12,231 bases of DNA, from assembly GCA_048497495.1 (NCBI GenBank), contig JAFHCF010000261.1, positions 1 to 12,231 on the forward strand. Reading direction: 5' to 3'. Within the stretch, counting starts at the first letter, position 1. Each line of letters opens with the position of its first letter. Of the stretch, positions 1 through 7,701 are shown in pieces. The notes below the pieces were generated by a model that worked only from the letters and a program-made list of their open reading frames with translations, searched no databases and was not told where the DNA came from. This stretch comes from JAFHCF01 sp048497495 (lineage in GTDB: Bacteria > Pseudomonadota > Alphaproteobacteria > Rhizobiales > Ancalomicrobiaceae). The translations under genes were made by a program, and so were the position numbers.

Positions 1-1
1 C

Positions 2-244
2 CTCGGCATCGTCAAGGCCGCCCGCGCCCTCGGCCTCGACATCCCCCGCGACCTGGCGCTCGCCGGCTTCGACAACGACACCTGGACCGAACTGGTCGGA
101 CCCGGCCTGACGGTGATCGAGCAACCCGTCGCCGAGATCGGCCGCACCGCCATGACACTGCTGTTCGAACGCCTCGAACTGCCCGAAATGGCCCCCCGCA
201 AGGTGGTCCTGTCCGGACGACTGATCGTCCGCGGGTCGACCTGA
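2..244 (+). CDS. LacI-family transcriptional regulator, C-terminal fragment (5' end outside window)
   Basis: The last 80 codons of a regulator whose start lies before the window. The visible part is the second half of the periplasmic-binding-protein-like effector domain of LacI/GalR proteins. It shows the LALAGFDND strand (family pattern 'xIxGFDD'), then LTVIEQPVAEIGRTA (family pattern 'LTTVxQPxxExGxxA'), and ends in the usual basic strand VVLSGRLIVRGST. Such proteins bind a sugar or nucleoside in this domain and operator DNA through an N-terminal helix-turn-helix, which is not visible here. Ligand and target genes cannot be told from this fragment. It is the only plus-strand gene in the window and converges on dnaE2, with 54 bp between the two stop codons. 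Family assignment is secure; specificity is unknown. Confidence 0.88.
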   Translation, partial: LGIVKAARALGLDIPRDLALAGFDNDTWTELVGPGLTVIEQPVAEIGRTAMTLLFERLELPEMAPRKVVLSGRLIVRGST

Positions 245-249
245 GATCC

Positions 250-279
250 TCGGCCGGGGACGCGAGAGCCTCCGGCCGA
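250..279. terminator. Hairpin between convergent lacI-type gene and dnaE2
   Basis: TCGGCCGG (250-257) pairs perfectly with CCGGCCGA (272-279) across a 14-nt loop. It lies between two convergent stop codons (244 and 299), a natural place for a shared bidirectional terminator. No T-run follows on either strand, so it is not a classical intrinsic terminator and may only block or stabilise 3' ends. Function is inferred. Confidence 0.4.
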
Positions 280-298
280 CGGCCGTTCGAGCTCGGCC

Positions 299-3200
299 TC
301 AGTGGAAGTTCCGCCCCCTCGGCATCGCCCGGCCGGCGCGTTTCGCCAGGTCCTCGACGTCGGCCGCCAACTCGGGGGTCTCCTTGACCAGCCGGGTCAG
401 CGCGGCGGTCGGGGTGATCTTGGGGCCGATCTCGGCCACCGGATGGGTGACCTCGTCGGTCGGCATGGTGGCGGAGACGGCGTCGCCGGCCCGCGACAGG
501 CGGGCGAGCCAGGCGGTGCGGTCGATCAGCCTGTCGGCGACGAGGTGGATGACGCCCTGTTCGTTCTGCAGGCGGCCGTCGACGACGATCAGCCGGCCGC
601 CGAGCACCACCGAGCGGTATTTCTCGAAGACCTTGGGCCAGACGATGACGTTGGCGACGCCGCCCTCGTCCTCGAGGGTGAGGAAGATCACCCCCTTGGC
701 CGAGCCGGGACGCTGGCGCACCAGGACGAGGCCGGCGACGCGGACATGGGCGCCGGAGCGGGTCGCGGCCAAGGCCTCGGCCGGGGTGGCGCGGATCGCC
801 GCGAGGTCGTCGCGCAGGAAGGCGACGGGGTGGCCCTTCAGCGACAGCGACAGGGTGCGGTAGTCCTCGATCACCTCCTCGCCCGGCGGCATCGGCGGCA
901 GCGCCACCGCCGGCTCCGAAGCGAAGAGATCGCCGAGGTCGGCGCGATCGAGGAGCGGCAGGGGCGTCGCGTCGGCGCCGGCGTCGAGCGCCTCCACCGC
1001 CCACAGCGCCGTGCGGTGATCGAGACCGAGGCCGGCGAAGGCATCGGCCTCGGCGAGACGGGCGACGTCGCCGCACCCGAGGCCCGAGCGGGCGGCGACG
1101 TCGGCGCCGCTGTCGTAGCCGCGCCGGCGCGCCGCCACGAGCCGCTCGACGGCGGCCGGCGACAGGCCCTTGATCTGGCGGAAACCGAGGCGGACGGCGC
1201 GGTTCGACCAGATCGCCGCCGCCCGTTCGCCGTGGCGGGGGCTCGCCTGCGCGGCGGCCGCCGGGCCGGGCTCCAGGGTGCAGTCCCAGGAGGAGAGGTT
1301 GACGTCGACCGGACGCACCTCGACGCCGTGCTCGCGGGCGTCGCGCAGGATCTGGGCCGGGGCGTAGAAACCCATCGGCTGGGAATTGACCAGGGCGCAG
1401 GCGAAGACGTCGGGGTAGTGGCACTTCATCCAGGCCGAGGCATAGACCAGCAGGGCGAAGCTCGCCGCGTGGCTCTCGGGGAAGCCGTATTCGCCGAAGC
1501 CCTCGATCTGGTGGAAGCAGCGCTCGGCGAAGGCGCGCTCATAGCCCTTGGCGACCATGCCCTCGACCATCTTGGTCTGGAAGGAATGGATGGTGCCGAC
1601 GCGGCGGAAGGTCGCCATGGCGCGGCGCAGCTTGTCGGCCTCGGCCGGGGTGAAGCCGCCGGCGACGATGGCGATCCGCATCGCCTGCTCCTGGAACAGC
1701 GGCACGCCGAGGGTCTTCGACAGCACGGCCTCGAGCTCGCGCGAGGGGTATTTCACCTCCTCCAGCCCCTGGCGGCGACGCAGGTAGGGATGGACCATGT
1801 CGCCCTGGATCGGGCCGGGGCGAACGATCGCCACCTCGATGACGAGATCGTAGAAGGTGGCGGGCTTCAGGCGCGGCAGCATGGTCATCTGCGCCCGGCT
1901 CTCGATCTGGAAGACGCCGGTGGTGTCGGCGCGCTGGATCATGCGGTAGACGGCGGGGTCCTCGGCCGGGATGTCGGCGATGGCGACACGGTGGCCGTAA
2001 TGGTCCTCGATCAGGTCGAGGCCCTTGCGCAGCGCCGACAGCATGCCGAGCGCCAGGATGTCGATCTTGAGAATGCCGAGTGCGTCGAGATCGTCCTTGT
2101 CCCATTCGATGACGGTGCGGTTCTCCATCGCGGCGTTCTGGATCGGCACCACCTCGTCGAGACGGCCACGGGTGATGACGAAGCCGCCGACGTGTTGCGA
2201 CAGATGGCGCGGGAAGCCGACGATCTCGCGGGCCAGCGCGAAGACGCGCGCCAGCGTCGCGTCCTCGAGGCTGAGGCCGGCGCGCGCCGCCTGCTCGTCC
2301 CTCGGCCCCTTCGACGACGAGCCCCAGACGCTGCCGGAGAGCCGGGCGATGGTGTCCTCGCCGAGGCCGAAGACCTTGCCGACCTCGCGCAGCGCCGAGC
2401 GGGTGCGGTAGGTGGTGAGGCTGGCGGCGAGGCCGGCGCGGTCGCGGCCGTATTTCTCGTAGATGTACTGGATCACCTCCTCGCGCCGCTCGTGCTCGAA
2501 GTCGACGTCGATGTCGGGCGGCTCGCGGCGTTCCGGCGAGATGAAGCGCTCGAACAAGAGGTCGCCGCGCGCCGGATCGACCTCGGTGATGCCGAGGCAG
2601 AAGCACACCGCCGAATTGGCGGCCGAGCCGCGCCCCTGGGCGAGGATGCCGCGCGACCGGGCGAAGCGGACGATGTCGTTCACCGTGAGGAAATAGGGGG
2701 CGTAGGCGAGTTCGCCGATCACCGCGAATTCGTGGGCGAGCGCCGCCTCGACCTTCATCGGCACGCCGTCGGGCCAGCGCCGGGCGGCGCCCTTCCGGGT
2801 CAGGCGGATCAACGCCTCCTGCGGGGTGGCGGCGCCGTCGAGGTCTTCCTCCGGATATTCGTAGGCGAGTTCGTCGAGCGAGAAGGCGAGGCGGTCGAGC
2901 AGGGCGACGCCCTCGGCGAGGGCGCGCGGGTGATCGCGGAACAGCCGCGCCATCTCTTCCCCGCCGCGCAGGTGGCGTTCGCCATGGGGGGCGAGCCGCC
3001 GGCCGGCGCCGTCGAGGGTCAGGCCCTCGCGGATGGCGGTCATCACGTCGGCGAGCGGACGTCGTTCGGGGATGTGATGGAGGAGATCGCCGACGCCGAG
3101 GAGCCCGACCCCGGCGGCCTCGGCGAGGCCGGCGAGGCGGGCGAGGCGGCGGCGATCGGAGGGGCCGAACAGCGGTTGGGCGGCGAGCCGCACCCATTCG

Positions 3201-3652
3201 CGGCCGAAGGTCTCGCGCAGCCGGTCGAGGGTGGCGGCGAGCCGCGCCACTTCCGGCCCGAGGGGGCCTCGCCCGGGCAGCGGCGCCAGCACCACGCCCT
3301 CGCCCCAGGCGAGGAGATCGGCGAGATCGAGCCGGCAGGCGCCCTTCTCGGCCCGGCGGTTGCCGAGCGTCAGCAGGCGGCAGAGGCGGCCGTAGGCGGC
3401 GCGGTCCGAAGGCCAGGCGAGGATGTCCGGGGTGTCGTCGGCGAAGCTCAGGCGGCAGCCGACGACGAAGCGCAGGCCGGCCTCCTTCGCCGCCACGTGG
3501 GCCCGCACGATGCCGGCGAAACTGTTGCGGTCGGTGATCGCCAGGCCGGCGAGGCCGAGGCGCGCCGCCGTCGCCAGCCATTCCTCCGGGTGGGAGGCGC
3601 CGGTGAGGAAGGTGAAGTTGCTGGTCGCCGCCAGTTCGACATAGGCCGTCAT
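299..3652 (-). CDS. dnaE2: Error-prone DNA polymerase III alpha subunit DnaE2 (ImuC)
   Basis: A 1117-residue C-family polymerase, the usual DnaE2 length, which extends across DNA lesions in SOS mutagenesis. An N-terminal PHP-like domain (about 1-220) opens with ELAATSNFTFL, so the His-x-His metal ligands of ordinary DnaE PHP domains are missing. The palm carries PDIDVDFEH at 379-387, the acidic catalytic cluster, and a third acid in LKIDILALGML (Asp531). RGSAANSAVCFCLGITEVDP lies at 341-360. A helix-hairpin-helix region follows, then an OB fold at about 967-1045, and the protein ends with the DnaE2 signature RAMPRGRNFH. The ATG has GGAG about 9 nt upstream, and this Shine-Dalgarno overlaps the imuB stop (TGAGGAG), with 12 bp between the genes. 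It is the last gene of the SOS cassette and is expected to need ImuA and ImuB for activity. Confidence 0.97.
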   Translation of the reverse strand: MTAYVELAATSNFTFLTGASHPEEWLATAARLGLAGLAITDRNSFAGIVRAHVAAKEAGLRFVVGCRLSFADDTPDILAWPSDRAAYGRLCRLLTLGNRRAEKGACRLDLADLLAWGEGVVLAPLPGRGPLGPEVARLAATLDRLRETFGREWVRLAAQPLFGPSDRRRLARLAGLAEAAGVGLLGVGDLLHHIPERRPLADVMTAIREGLTLDGAGRRLAPHGERHLRGGEEMARLFRDHPRALAEGVALLDRLAFSLDELAYEYPEEDLDGAATPQEALIRLTRKGAARRWPDGVPMKVEAALAHEFAVIGELAYAPYFLTVNDIVRFARSRGILAQGRGSAANSAVCFCLGITEVDPARGDLLFERFISPERREPPDIDVDFEHERREEVIQYIYEKYGRDRAGLAASLTTYRTRSALREVGKVFGLGEDTIARLSGSVWGSSSKGPRDEQAARAGLSLEDATLARVFALAREIVGFPRHLSQHVGGFVITRGRLDEVVPIQNAAMENRTVIEWDKDDLDALGILKIDILALGMLSALRKGLDLIEDHYGHRVAIADIPAEDPAVYRMIQRADTTGVFQIESRAQMTMLPRLKPATFYDLVIEVAIVRPGPIQGDMVHPYLRRRQGLEEVKYPSRELEAVLSKTLGVPLFQEQAMRIAIVAGGFTPAEADKLRRAMATFRRVGTIHSFQTKMVEGMVAKGYERAFAERCFHQIEGFGEYGFPESHAASFALLVYASAWMKCHYPDVFACALVNSQPMGFYAPAQILRDAREHGVEVRPVDVNLSSWDCTLEPGPAAAAQASPRHGERAAAIWSNRAVRLGFRQIKGLSPAAVERLVAARRRGYDSGADVAARSGLGCGDVARLAEADAFAGLGLDHRTALWAVEALDAGADATPLPLLDRADLGDLFASEPAVALPPMPPGEEVIEDYRTLSLSLKGHPVAFLRDDLAAIRATPAEALAATRSGAHVRVAGLVLVRQRPGSAKGVIFLTLEDEGGVANVIVWPKVFEKYRSVVLGGRLIVVDGRLQNEQGVIHLVADRLIDRTAWLARLSRAGDAVSATMPTDEVTHPVAEIGPKITPTAALTRLVKETPELAADVEDLAKRAGRAMPRGRNFH

Positions 3653-3664
3653 GAGCCGCTCTCC

Positions 3665-5359
3665 TCAGCCGAAGAGCCCGTGCAGGAACCATCGCGGCCG
3701 TAGCGTCTCGCGCCCGAAGAGGCCGGCGCGGAAGATCCAGAAGCGGCGGCCGAGACCGTCCTCGACGCGGAAATAGTCCCGCGTCGCCGCCGCCGTCTCG
3801 AGGCGCGGCAGGAGGGTGTCGTCCCCCGTTCCGACCTCGGTCTCGGCGCCGCTCTCCGGTCCGAGGCCGAAGGGCAGGCGCCACCATTCGGCGGCGATGC
3901 GCTCGGGGCCTTCCGCCCGCGCCACCTCGTAGAAGGCGCGGCGCCAGCGAAAGCGCAGCGGCGGCCCGTCGGTGAGATCGGCCAGGGTGTCGATCGGCTC
4001 GGGTCGGGGGAGGAGGCGCAAGGGGCGGACGGGCGGCTCGTCGGCGGCGGGGCGCTCGAGGCTCCAGGCGCGCGCCGCCGCGCGGCCCTCGCTCGAGGCG
4101 GCGGCGAGGGCGACGGCGCCGTCCTCCGGCAGGTGGCGATCGCCGGGCAGGGAACAGGTCACCCGGCGGGGACCGAGACGGGCGCCGAGGCGGTCGATCA
4201 GCCGGTCGAACTCGACCCGCGAGCGGCCGTCGCCGGCGAGATCGATCTGGGTCGGATCGTCGCGGCCCGTCGCCAGTGCCGACAGGCGGACGAGATCGAT
4301 GCCGAAGCCGACCTCGATCTCGCTCTCCTCGCCCTTCAGCCGTTCGGCGAAGAGCGACAGCACCAGATCCGGGTCGCGGATCGGGCGACCGGTGCCGACC
4401 CGGGTCCGTTGCACCGTGCCGTCGACCCGCCACAGCGCCAGTTCGACGATCCTGAGCCCCTCGCCGCGCCGTTCCAGGCTCACCGCCAGATTTTCGGCGA
4501 GGGCGTGCAGCACGCTCGCCACGTCGGCGCGCGAGACGATCGGCTCGAGCAGGCGGCGTTCGGCGCAGAGCGCGGCGACCGGCCGGCGCGGCGAGATCGG
4601 CCGTTGCTCGAGCCCCACCGCCTCGTCGAGCCGGTCGAGGAGATCGCGGCCGAAGCGGCGGGCGAGGGCGGCGCGGGGCAGGGCGAGGAGGGCGGCGACG
4701 GTGTCGAGGCCGAGGCGGGCGAGGGCGGCGACGCGGGTCGCGTCGGGGTCTATCGCCGTCACCGGCAGGGGGGTGAGGGCGGCCCGTTCCTCTCGGGGGG
4801 CGACGACGCGGGTGGCCTCGCCGCCGCGTCCGTGGCGGACGACGCCGCGCGCCGCGCCGATGGTGCCGGCGATGGCGGCATGGGCCGCGAAGCCCTGGGC
4901 GGCGAGCCCGCGCACCAAGGCCGCCGCCAGTTCCGCCTCGCCGCCGAAGAGATGGGCGACGCCGGTGACGTCGAGCAGCAGCCCGGCGCCGTCGTCGAAG
5001 GCGTCGTCGAGGGCCACCAGCGGGGTGAAGCGGTCGCACCAGTCGGCGACGGCGGCGAGGGTCTCCGCCTCGCCGTCGCGGTCGCGCTCGACGAGGGCGA
5101 GATCGAGCACCCGCGCCCGGGCGTCGGCGAGGGGCTGGCCGGGGGCGAGACCGAGGCCGGCGGCGCGCGCGTCGACCGCCTCCAGGCGGAAGGCCGAGCC
5201 GTGGCGGGCGAAGATCGCCAGGGGGGCGGGCGCGCCGTCATGCGTCGCCGCGCTCGAAAGCCAGGACGCGCCCGCCGCCCGCCGATGCAGGCGGTCGGTC
5301 GGCAGCCGGGGCAGGGACAGCGCCAGGATCCGGCGGAAGGGCGAGAAAACGTCGGTCAT
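3665..5359 (-). CDS. imuB: ImuB, catalytically inactive Y-family polymerase homologue of the SOS mutasome
   Basis: A 564-residue member of the DinB/UmuC superfamily that serves as an adaptor between the sliding clamp, ImuA and DnaE2. It opens with ILALSLPRLPTDRL (11-24), the usual ImuB first strand, where an active Y-family enzyme would have its first catalytic aspartate. By eye the segment AGLLLDVTG (125-133) aligns with DEAYLDVT of DinB and lacks its Asp-Glu pair, so the protein should not polymerise. QIDLAG at 371-376 fits the clamp-binding consensus QxxLxx. The C-terminus has the family motifs TRDYFRVEDG (526-535), RRFWIFRAGLFG (538-549) and RWFLHGLFG. The ATG start is kept because the conserved first strand begins ten residues later, although its ribosome site (GGAA) is weak. 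The first 122 bp overlap imuA, suggesting translational coupling. Confidence 0.93.
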   Translation of the reverse strand: MTDVFSPFRRILALSLPRLPTDRLHRRAAGASWLSSAATHDGAPAPLAIFARHGSAFRLEAVDARAAGLGLAPGQPLADARARVLDLALVERDRDGEAETLAAVADWCDRFTPLVALDDAFDDGAGLLLDVTGVAHLFGGEAELAAALVRGLAAQGFAAHAAIAGTIGAARGVVRHGRGGEATRVVAPREERAALTPLPVTAIDPDATRVAALARLGLDTVAALLALPRAALARRFGRDLLDRLDEAVGLEQRPISPRRPVAALCAERRLLEPIVSRADVASVLHALAENLAVSLERRGEGLRIVELALWRVDGTVQRTRVGTGRPIRDPDLVLSLFAERLKGEESEIEVGFGIDLVRLSALATGRDDPTQIDLAGDGRSRVEFDRLIDRLGARLGPRRVTCSLPGDRHLPEDGAVALAAASSEGRAAARAWSLERPAADEPPVRPLRLLPRPEPIDTLADLTDGPPLRFRWRRAFYEVARAEGPERIAAEWWRLPFGLGPESGAETEVGTGDDTLLPRLETAAATRDYFRVEDGLGRRFWIFRAGLFGRETLRPRWFLHGLFG

Positions 5360-6125
5360 GGGGGTTCCATTCGATGTCGAAGCGGCCGAGCCGGCCCTCG
5401 CGATTCTTCTCGAGGTCGAGGCGGAAGGCCGGCCGACCGAGGCCGAGGACGAAACCGCCGATCGGCCGCGAACTCCGCGCCGCGACGCGCCAGCGGGTCG
5501 CCGCGGCGGTCGTCTGCGCCGGCCCGCTCGCCCTCGCCAGCAGGGCGAAGCCGCGCCCGCCGTCGTCCGCGGCCCGCAATGCCAGCCGCCGCGTCGCGGT
5601 CAGGTCGAGTACCGCCGGCCGGCCGGGGATCTCGGCGACGACCGCCGCCGTGCCCGGGCAGGCGACCGCCTCCTCGAAGGCCCACAGCGCCTCCTCTGGC
5701 CGCTCGACCGCGACGTCGATCCGGCGTCCGGGGTCGAGCCCGAAGGCGGCGAGGCCGGGGGCGTGCGGGCCGCCGCCCTCGCGCCGCGCCTCGGCCGTGG
5801 TGATCCACACCACCCGTCCGCCGCGCCGGTCGAGCAGGCGGGCGATCAGGGCGGTGGCGAAGCCGGTGAGCGCCCCGACGTCGCGCGTCTCGTCGCAGGC
5901 GATCTCGTGCAGCGCCCCGAAGGCGAGACCGCCGCCGGGGCCGAGCCGCCGGTCGAGGAGATCGAGGCCGAAATCGAGGCCGGGATGGGGGTCCGCCGCG
6001 ATCGCCGCCGTCCCGGCGCTCGGCTCGGCGCCCGGCCGGGTGAAGGCGACCCGCCGCCCCTCGATCGCGGCGACGGCCTGTTTCAACGCGGCGAGCCGCC
6101 CGGTCGTGCCGATTTCCCGTTCCAT
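5238..6125 (-). CDS. imuA: ImuA, RecA/SulA-like SOS mutagenesis protein
   Basis: A RecA-fold protein of the ImuA family that works with ImuB and DnaE2 in damage-induced mutagenesis. It has the typical LAALKQAVAAIEG near the N-terminus (11-23) and HPGLDFGLDLLDRRLGPGGG (47-66). The core begins ALHEIACDE, where RecA would have its Walker A loop, but no GK[ST] is present, so ATP binding is doubtful. FDIEWNPHDRRF (249-260) closes the conserved part. I chose the ATG at 6125 (295 residues) over an in-frame GTG at 6134: AAGG lies 8 nt before the ATG, whereas the GTG would touch the ribosome site. Residues after about 256 form a proline/alanine-rich tail lying wholly within the overlap with imuB. It is the first gene of the operon, directly behind a LexA box. 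Confidence 0.92.
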   Translation of the reverse strand: MEREIGTTGRLAALKQAVAAIEGRRVAFTRPGAEPSAGTAAIAADPHPGLDFGLDLLDRRLGPGGGLAFGALHEIACDETRDVGALTGFATALIARLLDRRGGRVVWITTAEARREGGGPHAPGLAAFGLDPGRRIDVAVERPEEALWAFEEAVACPGTAAVVAEIPGRPAVLDLTATRRLALRAADDGGRGFALLARASGPAQTTAAATRWRVAARSSRPIGGFVLGLGRPAFRLDLEKNREGRLGRFDIEWNPHDRRFLALPPDPGAVPAPAADRPPASAGGGRVLAFERGDA

Positions 6126-6141
6126 GGCCGCCACCTTTTGT

Positions 6142-6156
6142 GTTCTCTATTTGTTC
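6142..6156. promoter_or_regulatory. LexA box (SOS operator) of imuA-imuB-dnaE2
   Basis: GTTC-TCTATTT-GTTC is an exact match to the alphaproteobacterial LexA consensus GTTC-N7-GTTC (read on the minus strand as GAAC-N7-GAAC). It stands 16 bp before the imuA ATG in one of the few AT-rich patches of the window, just downstream of a candidate -10 element, where bound LexA would block transcription initiation. I infer that the whole cassette is DNA-damage inducible. Confidence 0.9.
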
Positions 6157-6157
6157 C

Positions 6158-6188
6158 TATAGATTCCAGAAACGGCGGGGTCCGTCAA
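6158..6188 (-). promoter_or_regulatory. Candidate sigma70-type promoter for imuA
   Basis: On the minus strand TTGACG (6183-6188) is followed after 19 bp by TCTATA (6158-6163). The -35 is 5 of 6 against TTGACA; the -10 is poor and the spacing a little long. The position directly upstream of the LexA box is what SOS repression requires. Start site not determined. Confidence 0.45.
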
Positions 6189-6275
6189 TCGAGTCGTGCA
6201 TCGAGCGTGAAGCGGGCGGTCGGGTGGGGGCGGCGGGCGAACGGCGCCTCGGCGCTTCTCCGGGGGTGACGGCCG

Positions 6276-6318
6276 AAAAAAAGCGGGGCATCGGACGCGT
6301 CGACGTCGCGATGCCCCG
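6276..6318 (-). terminator. Intrinsic terminator of the cyd cluster
   Basis: On the minus strand a perfect 10-bp stem, CGGGGCATCG (6309-6318) with CGATGCCCCG (6284-6293), closes a 15-nt loop and is followed, one C later, by seven T residues (6276-6282 read as A on the plus strand). This is a textbook Rho-independent terminator. It should end the cyd transcript and insulate the SOS-regulated imuA promoter 90 bp further on. Confidence 0.92.
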
Positions 6319-6333
6319 AAGTTTCTAGGGCGA

Positions 6334-6403
6334 ACCGATGGCCGGGGAGGTCATCGGTGGAGGTGGAGCGGGCGGGGTGGCCCGCTCATCCGGTGGGAAC
6401 CGG
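6334..6403 (-). repeat. Three successive stem-loops in the cyd 3' untranslated region
   Basis: Between the cydX stop and the terminator, three perfect inverted repeats follow one another. ACCGG/CCGGT has a 4-nt loop (6390-6403), GAGCGGGC/GCCCGCTC has a 6-nt loop (6366-6387), and ACCGATG/CATCGGT has an 11-nt loop (6334-6358). None has a T-run. They may protect the 3' end of the cyd mRNA or form part of a small 3'-derived RNA; in such GC-rich DNA some pairing is expected by chance. Confidence 0.55.
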
Positions 6404-6404
6404 A

Positions 6405-6512
6405 TCAGGTCACCCGACCGGGGTCGGGAAGGTGATGTTCGTGCCAGACGGCGTTGAGAATGGCGGCGCCGGTGGCGAAGCCGATGCCGAGAATCCAGGC
6501 GAAGTACCACAT
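6405..6512 (-). CDS. cydX: CydX, small third subunit of cytochrome bd oxidase
   Basis: A 35-residue single-helix protein, short enough to be missed by many gene callers. It begins MWYFAWILGIGFATGAA, and the first nine residues match the start of Escherichia coli CydX. It keeps a glutamate at position 25, where E. coli CydX also has Glu25. A hydrophobic helix (about 4-22) is followed by a polar His-rich tail, WHEHHLPDP. The ATG is preceded by GAGAGGAG 8 nt upstream and lies 24 bp after the cydB stop. In the known complex CydX packs against CydA and stabilises the haem b595/d site and quinol oxidation. It is the last gene of the cluster before the terminator region. Assignment rests on sequence match, size and position, all agreeing. 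Confidence 0.95.
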   Translation of the reverse strand: MWYFAWILGIGFATGAAILNAVWHEHHLPDPGRVT

Positions 6513-6536
6513 GGGATGAACTCCTCTCGTTCCGGC

Positions 6537-7688
6537 TCAGTAGAGCGCGGCCGAATTGTCTTCGATCTCTTTCGCCGTCACCGTGCCGCGCAGGGTGTGG
6601 AAGACGAAGGCGGTGTAGGCGAGGACGATGGGCAGGAAGATCAGCGTCGAGATCAGCATGACGGAGAGCGTCAAGCGGCTCGACGAGGCGTCCCACACCA
6701 TCAGGCTGGCGGCCGGGACGATCGACGACGGCATCAGGAAGGGGAACATCGAGACGCCGGCGGTGGAGATCACGCCGAAGATGCCGAACCCGGAGGCGAT
6801 GAAGGCCGATCCGGCGCGGTCCCTGGCGACGAGGAGGGCCGCGGCGAGCGGGCCGAGGAGGCCGAGCACCGGGGCCGCGATCATCCAGGGGTAGGCCTGG
6901 TAGTTGGTGAGCCAGGCGCCGGTCTGGCGGCCGACCTCCTTGAGGAGCGGGTTCGACGGCCCGTCGGTCGCCACCACGGAGGTGAGGACGTAGCCCTGGA
7001 GGCCCAGCGCCACCCACACGCCGGCGGCGGCGAAGAGCACCACCGTCGCCAGCGCGCCATAGGTGACGTATGTCCTGGCGCGATCGCGCACCGGACCCTC
7101 GGTCTTGAGGGCGAGATAGACGGCGCCGTGAGTGGTGAGCAGCGCCGCCGAGACGAGGCCGGCGAGCAGGCCGAAGGGGTTGAGCAGTTCGAACAGGCCC
7201 GAGCCCTCGTAGAGCACCCGCATGTCGGCATCGATGCGGAAGGGCACGCCCTGGAGCAGGTTGCCGATGGCGACGCCGAACACCAGCGACGGCACGAAAC
7301 CGCCGACGAACAGCGCCCAGTCCCAGAAGCTCCGCCACACCGGGCTCGGCATCTTGTTGCGGAAGTCGAAGCCGACCGGCCGCAGGATCAGGCTCGCCAG
7401 CACCAGGAACATGGCGATGTAGAAGCCGGAGAAGGCGACGGCGTAGATCGCCGGCCAGGCGGCGAAGATGGCGCCGGCGCCGAGGACCAACCAGACCTGA
7501 TTGCCCTCCCACACCGGGCCGACGGAGTTGATGGCGACACGCCGTTCGACGTCGGTGCGGGCGACGAAGGGCAGCAGGGCGGCGACGCCGAGATCGAAGC
7601 CGTCCATGATGGCGAAGCCGATCAGGAGGACACCGAGGAACAGCCACCAGATCAGGCGAAGGACTTCATATTCGAAGAGAATGCTCAT
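6537..7688 (-). CDS. cydB: Cytochrome bd ubiquinol oxidase subunit II (CydB)
   Basis: A 383-residue multi-helix membrane protein closely similar in length and motifs to E. coli CydB (379 residues). Recognisable pieces are YEVLRLIWWLFLGVLLIGFA (7-26), DGFDLGVAALLPF, GNQVWLVLGAGAIFAAWP, AFSGFYIAMFLVLASLILRP, GNLLQGVPF, LLNPFGLLAG, MFPFLMPSS, SLMVWDASSSRLTL and the ending EDNSAALY. CydB supports the haem-bearing CydA and carries no haem ligands of its own. At 60-66 the sequence is WEGNQVW where E. coli has WDGNQVW, so the acidic residue is Glu61 instead of Asp58. The ATG at 7688 has a GGAG-type ribosome site (AAGGAGAAGG) and sits 13 bp after the cydA stop, so the two subunits are probably co-translated. 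Confidence 0.97.
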   Translation of the reverse strand: MSILFEYEVLRLIWWLFLGVLLIGFAIMDGFDLGVAALLPFVARTDVERRVAINSVGPVWEGNQVWLVLGAGAIFAAWPAIYAVAFSGFYIAMFLVLASLILRPVGFDFRNKMPSPVWRSFWDWALFVGGFVPSLVFGVAIGNLLQGVPFRIDADMRVLYEGSGLFELLNPFGLLAGLVSAALLTTHGAVYLALKTEGPVRDRARTYVTYGALATVVLFAAAGVWVALGLQGYVLTSVVATDGPSNPLLKEVGRQTGAWLTNYQAYPWMIAAPVLGLLGPLAAALLVARDRAGSAFIASGFGIFGVISTAGVSMFPFLMPSSIVPAASLMVWDASSSRLTLSVMLISTLIFLPIVLAYTAFVFHTLRGTVTAKEIEDNSAALY

Positions 7689-7701
7689 GGGACCTTCTCC
7701 T

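Noticed and set aside
302..3703. Open frame of 1133 codons on the plus strand opposite dnaE2
   Set aside because: It mirrors dnaE2 and shows only Arg/Gly/Ala/Asp-rich low-complexity translation with no known motif; such antisense frames are expected at this GC content.
1539..5039. Open frame of 1166 codons on the minus strand across dnaE2 and imuB
   Set aside because: It is an out-of-frame reading of two well-identified genes, Arg/Pro-rich and without motifs.
3972..6269. Long plus-strand open frame opposite imuB and imuA
   Set aside because: It runs antisense to two clear genes and through the LexA-controlled promoter; the translation is low-complexity.
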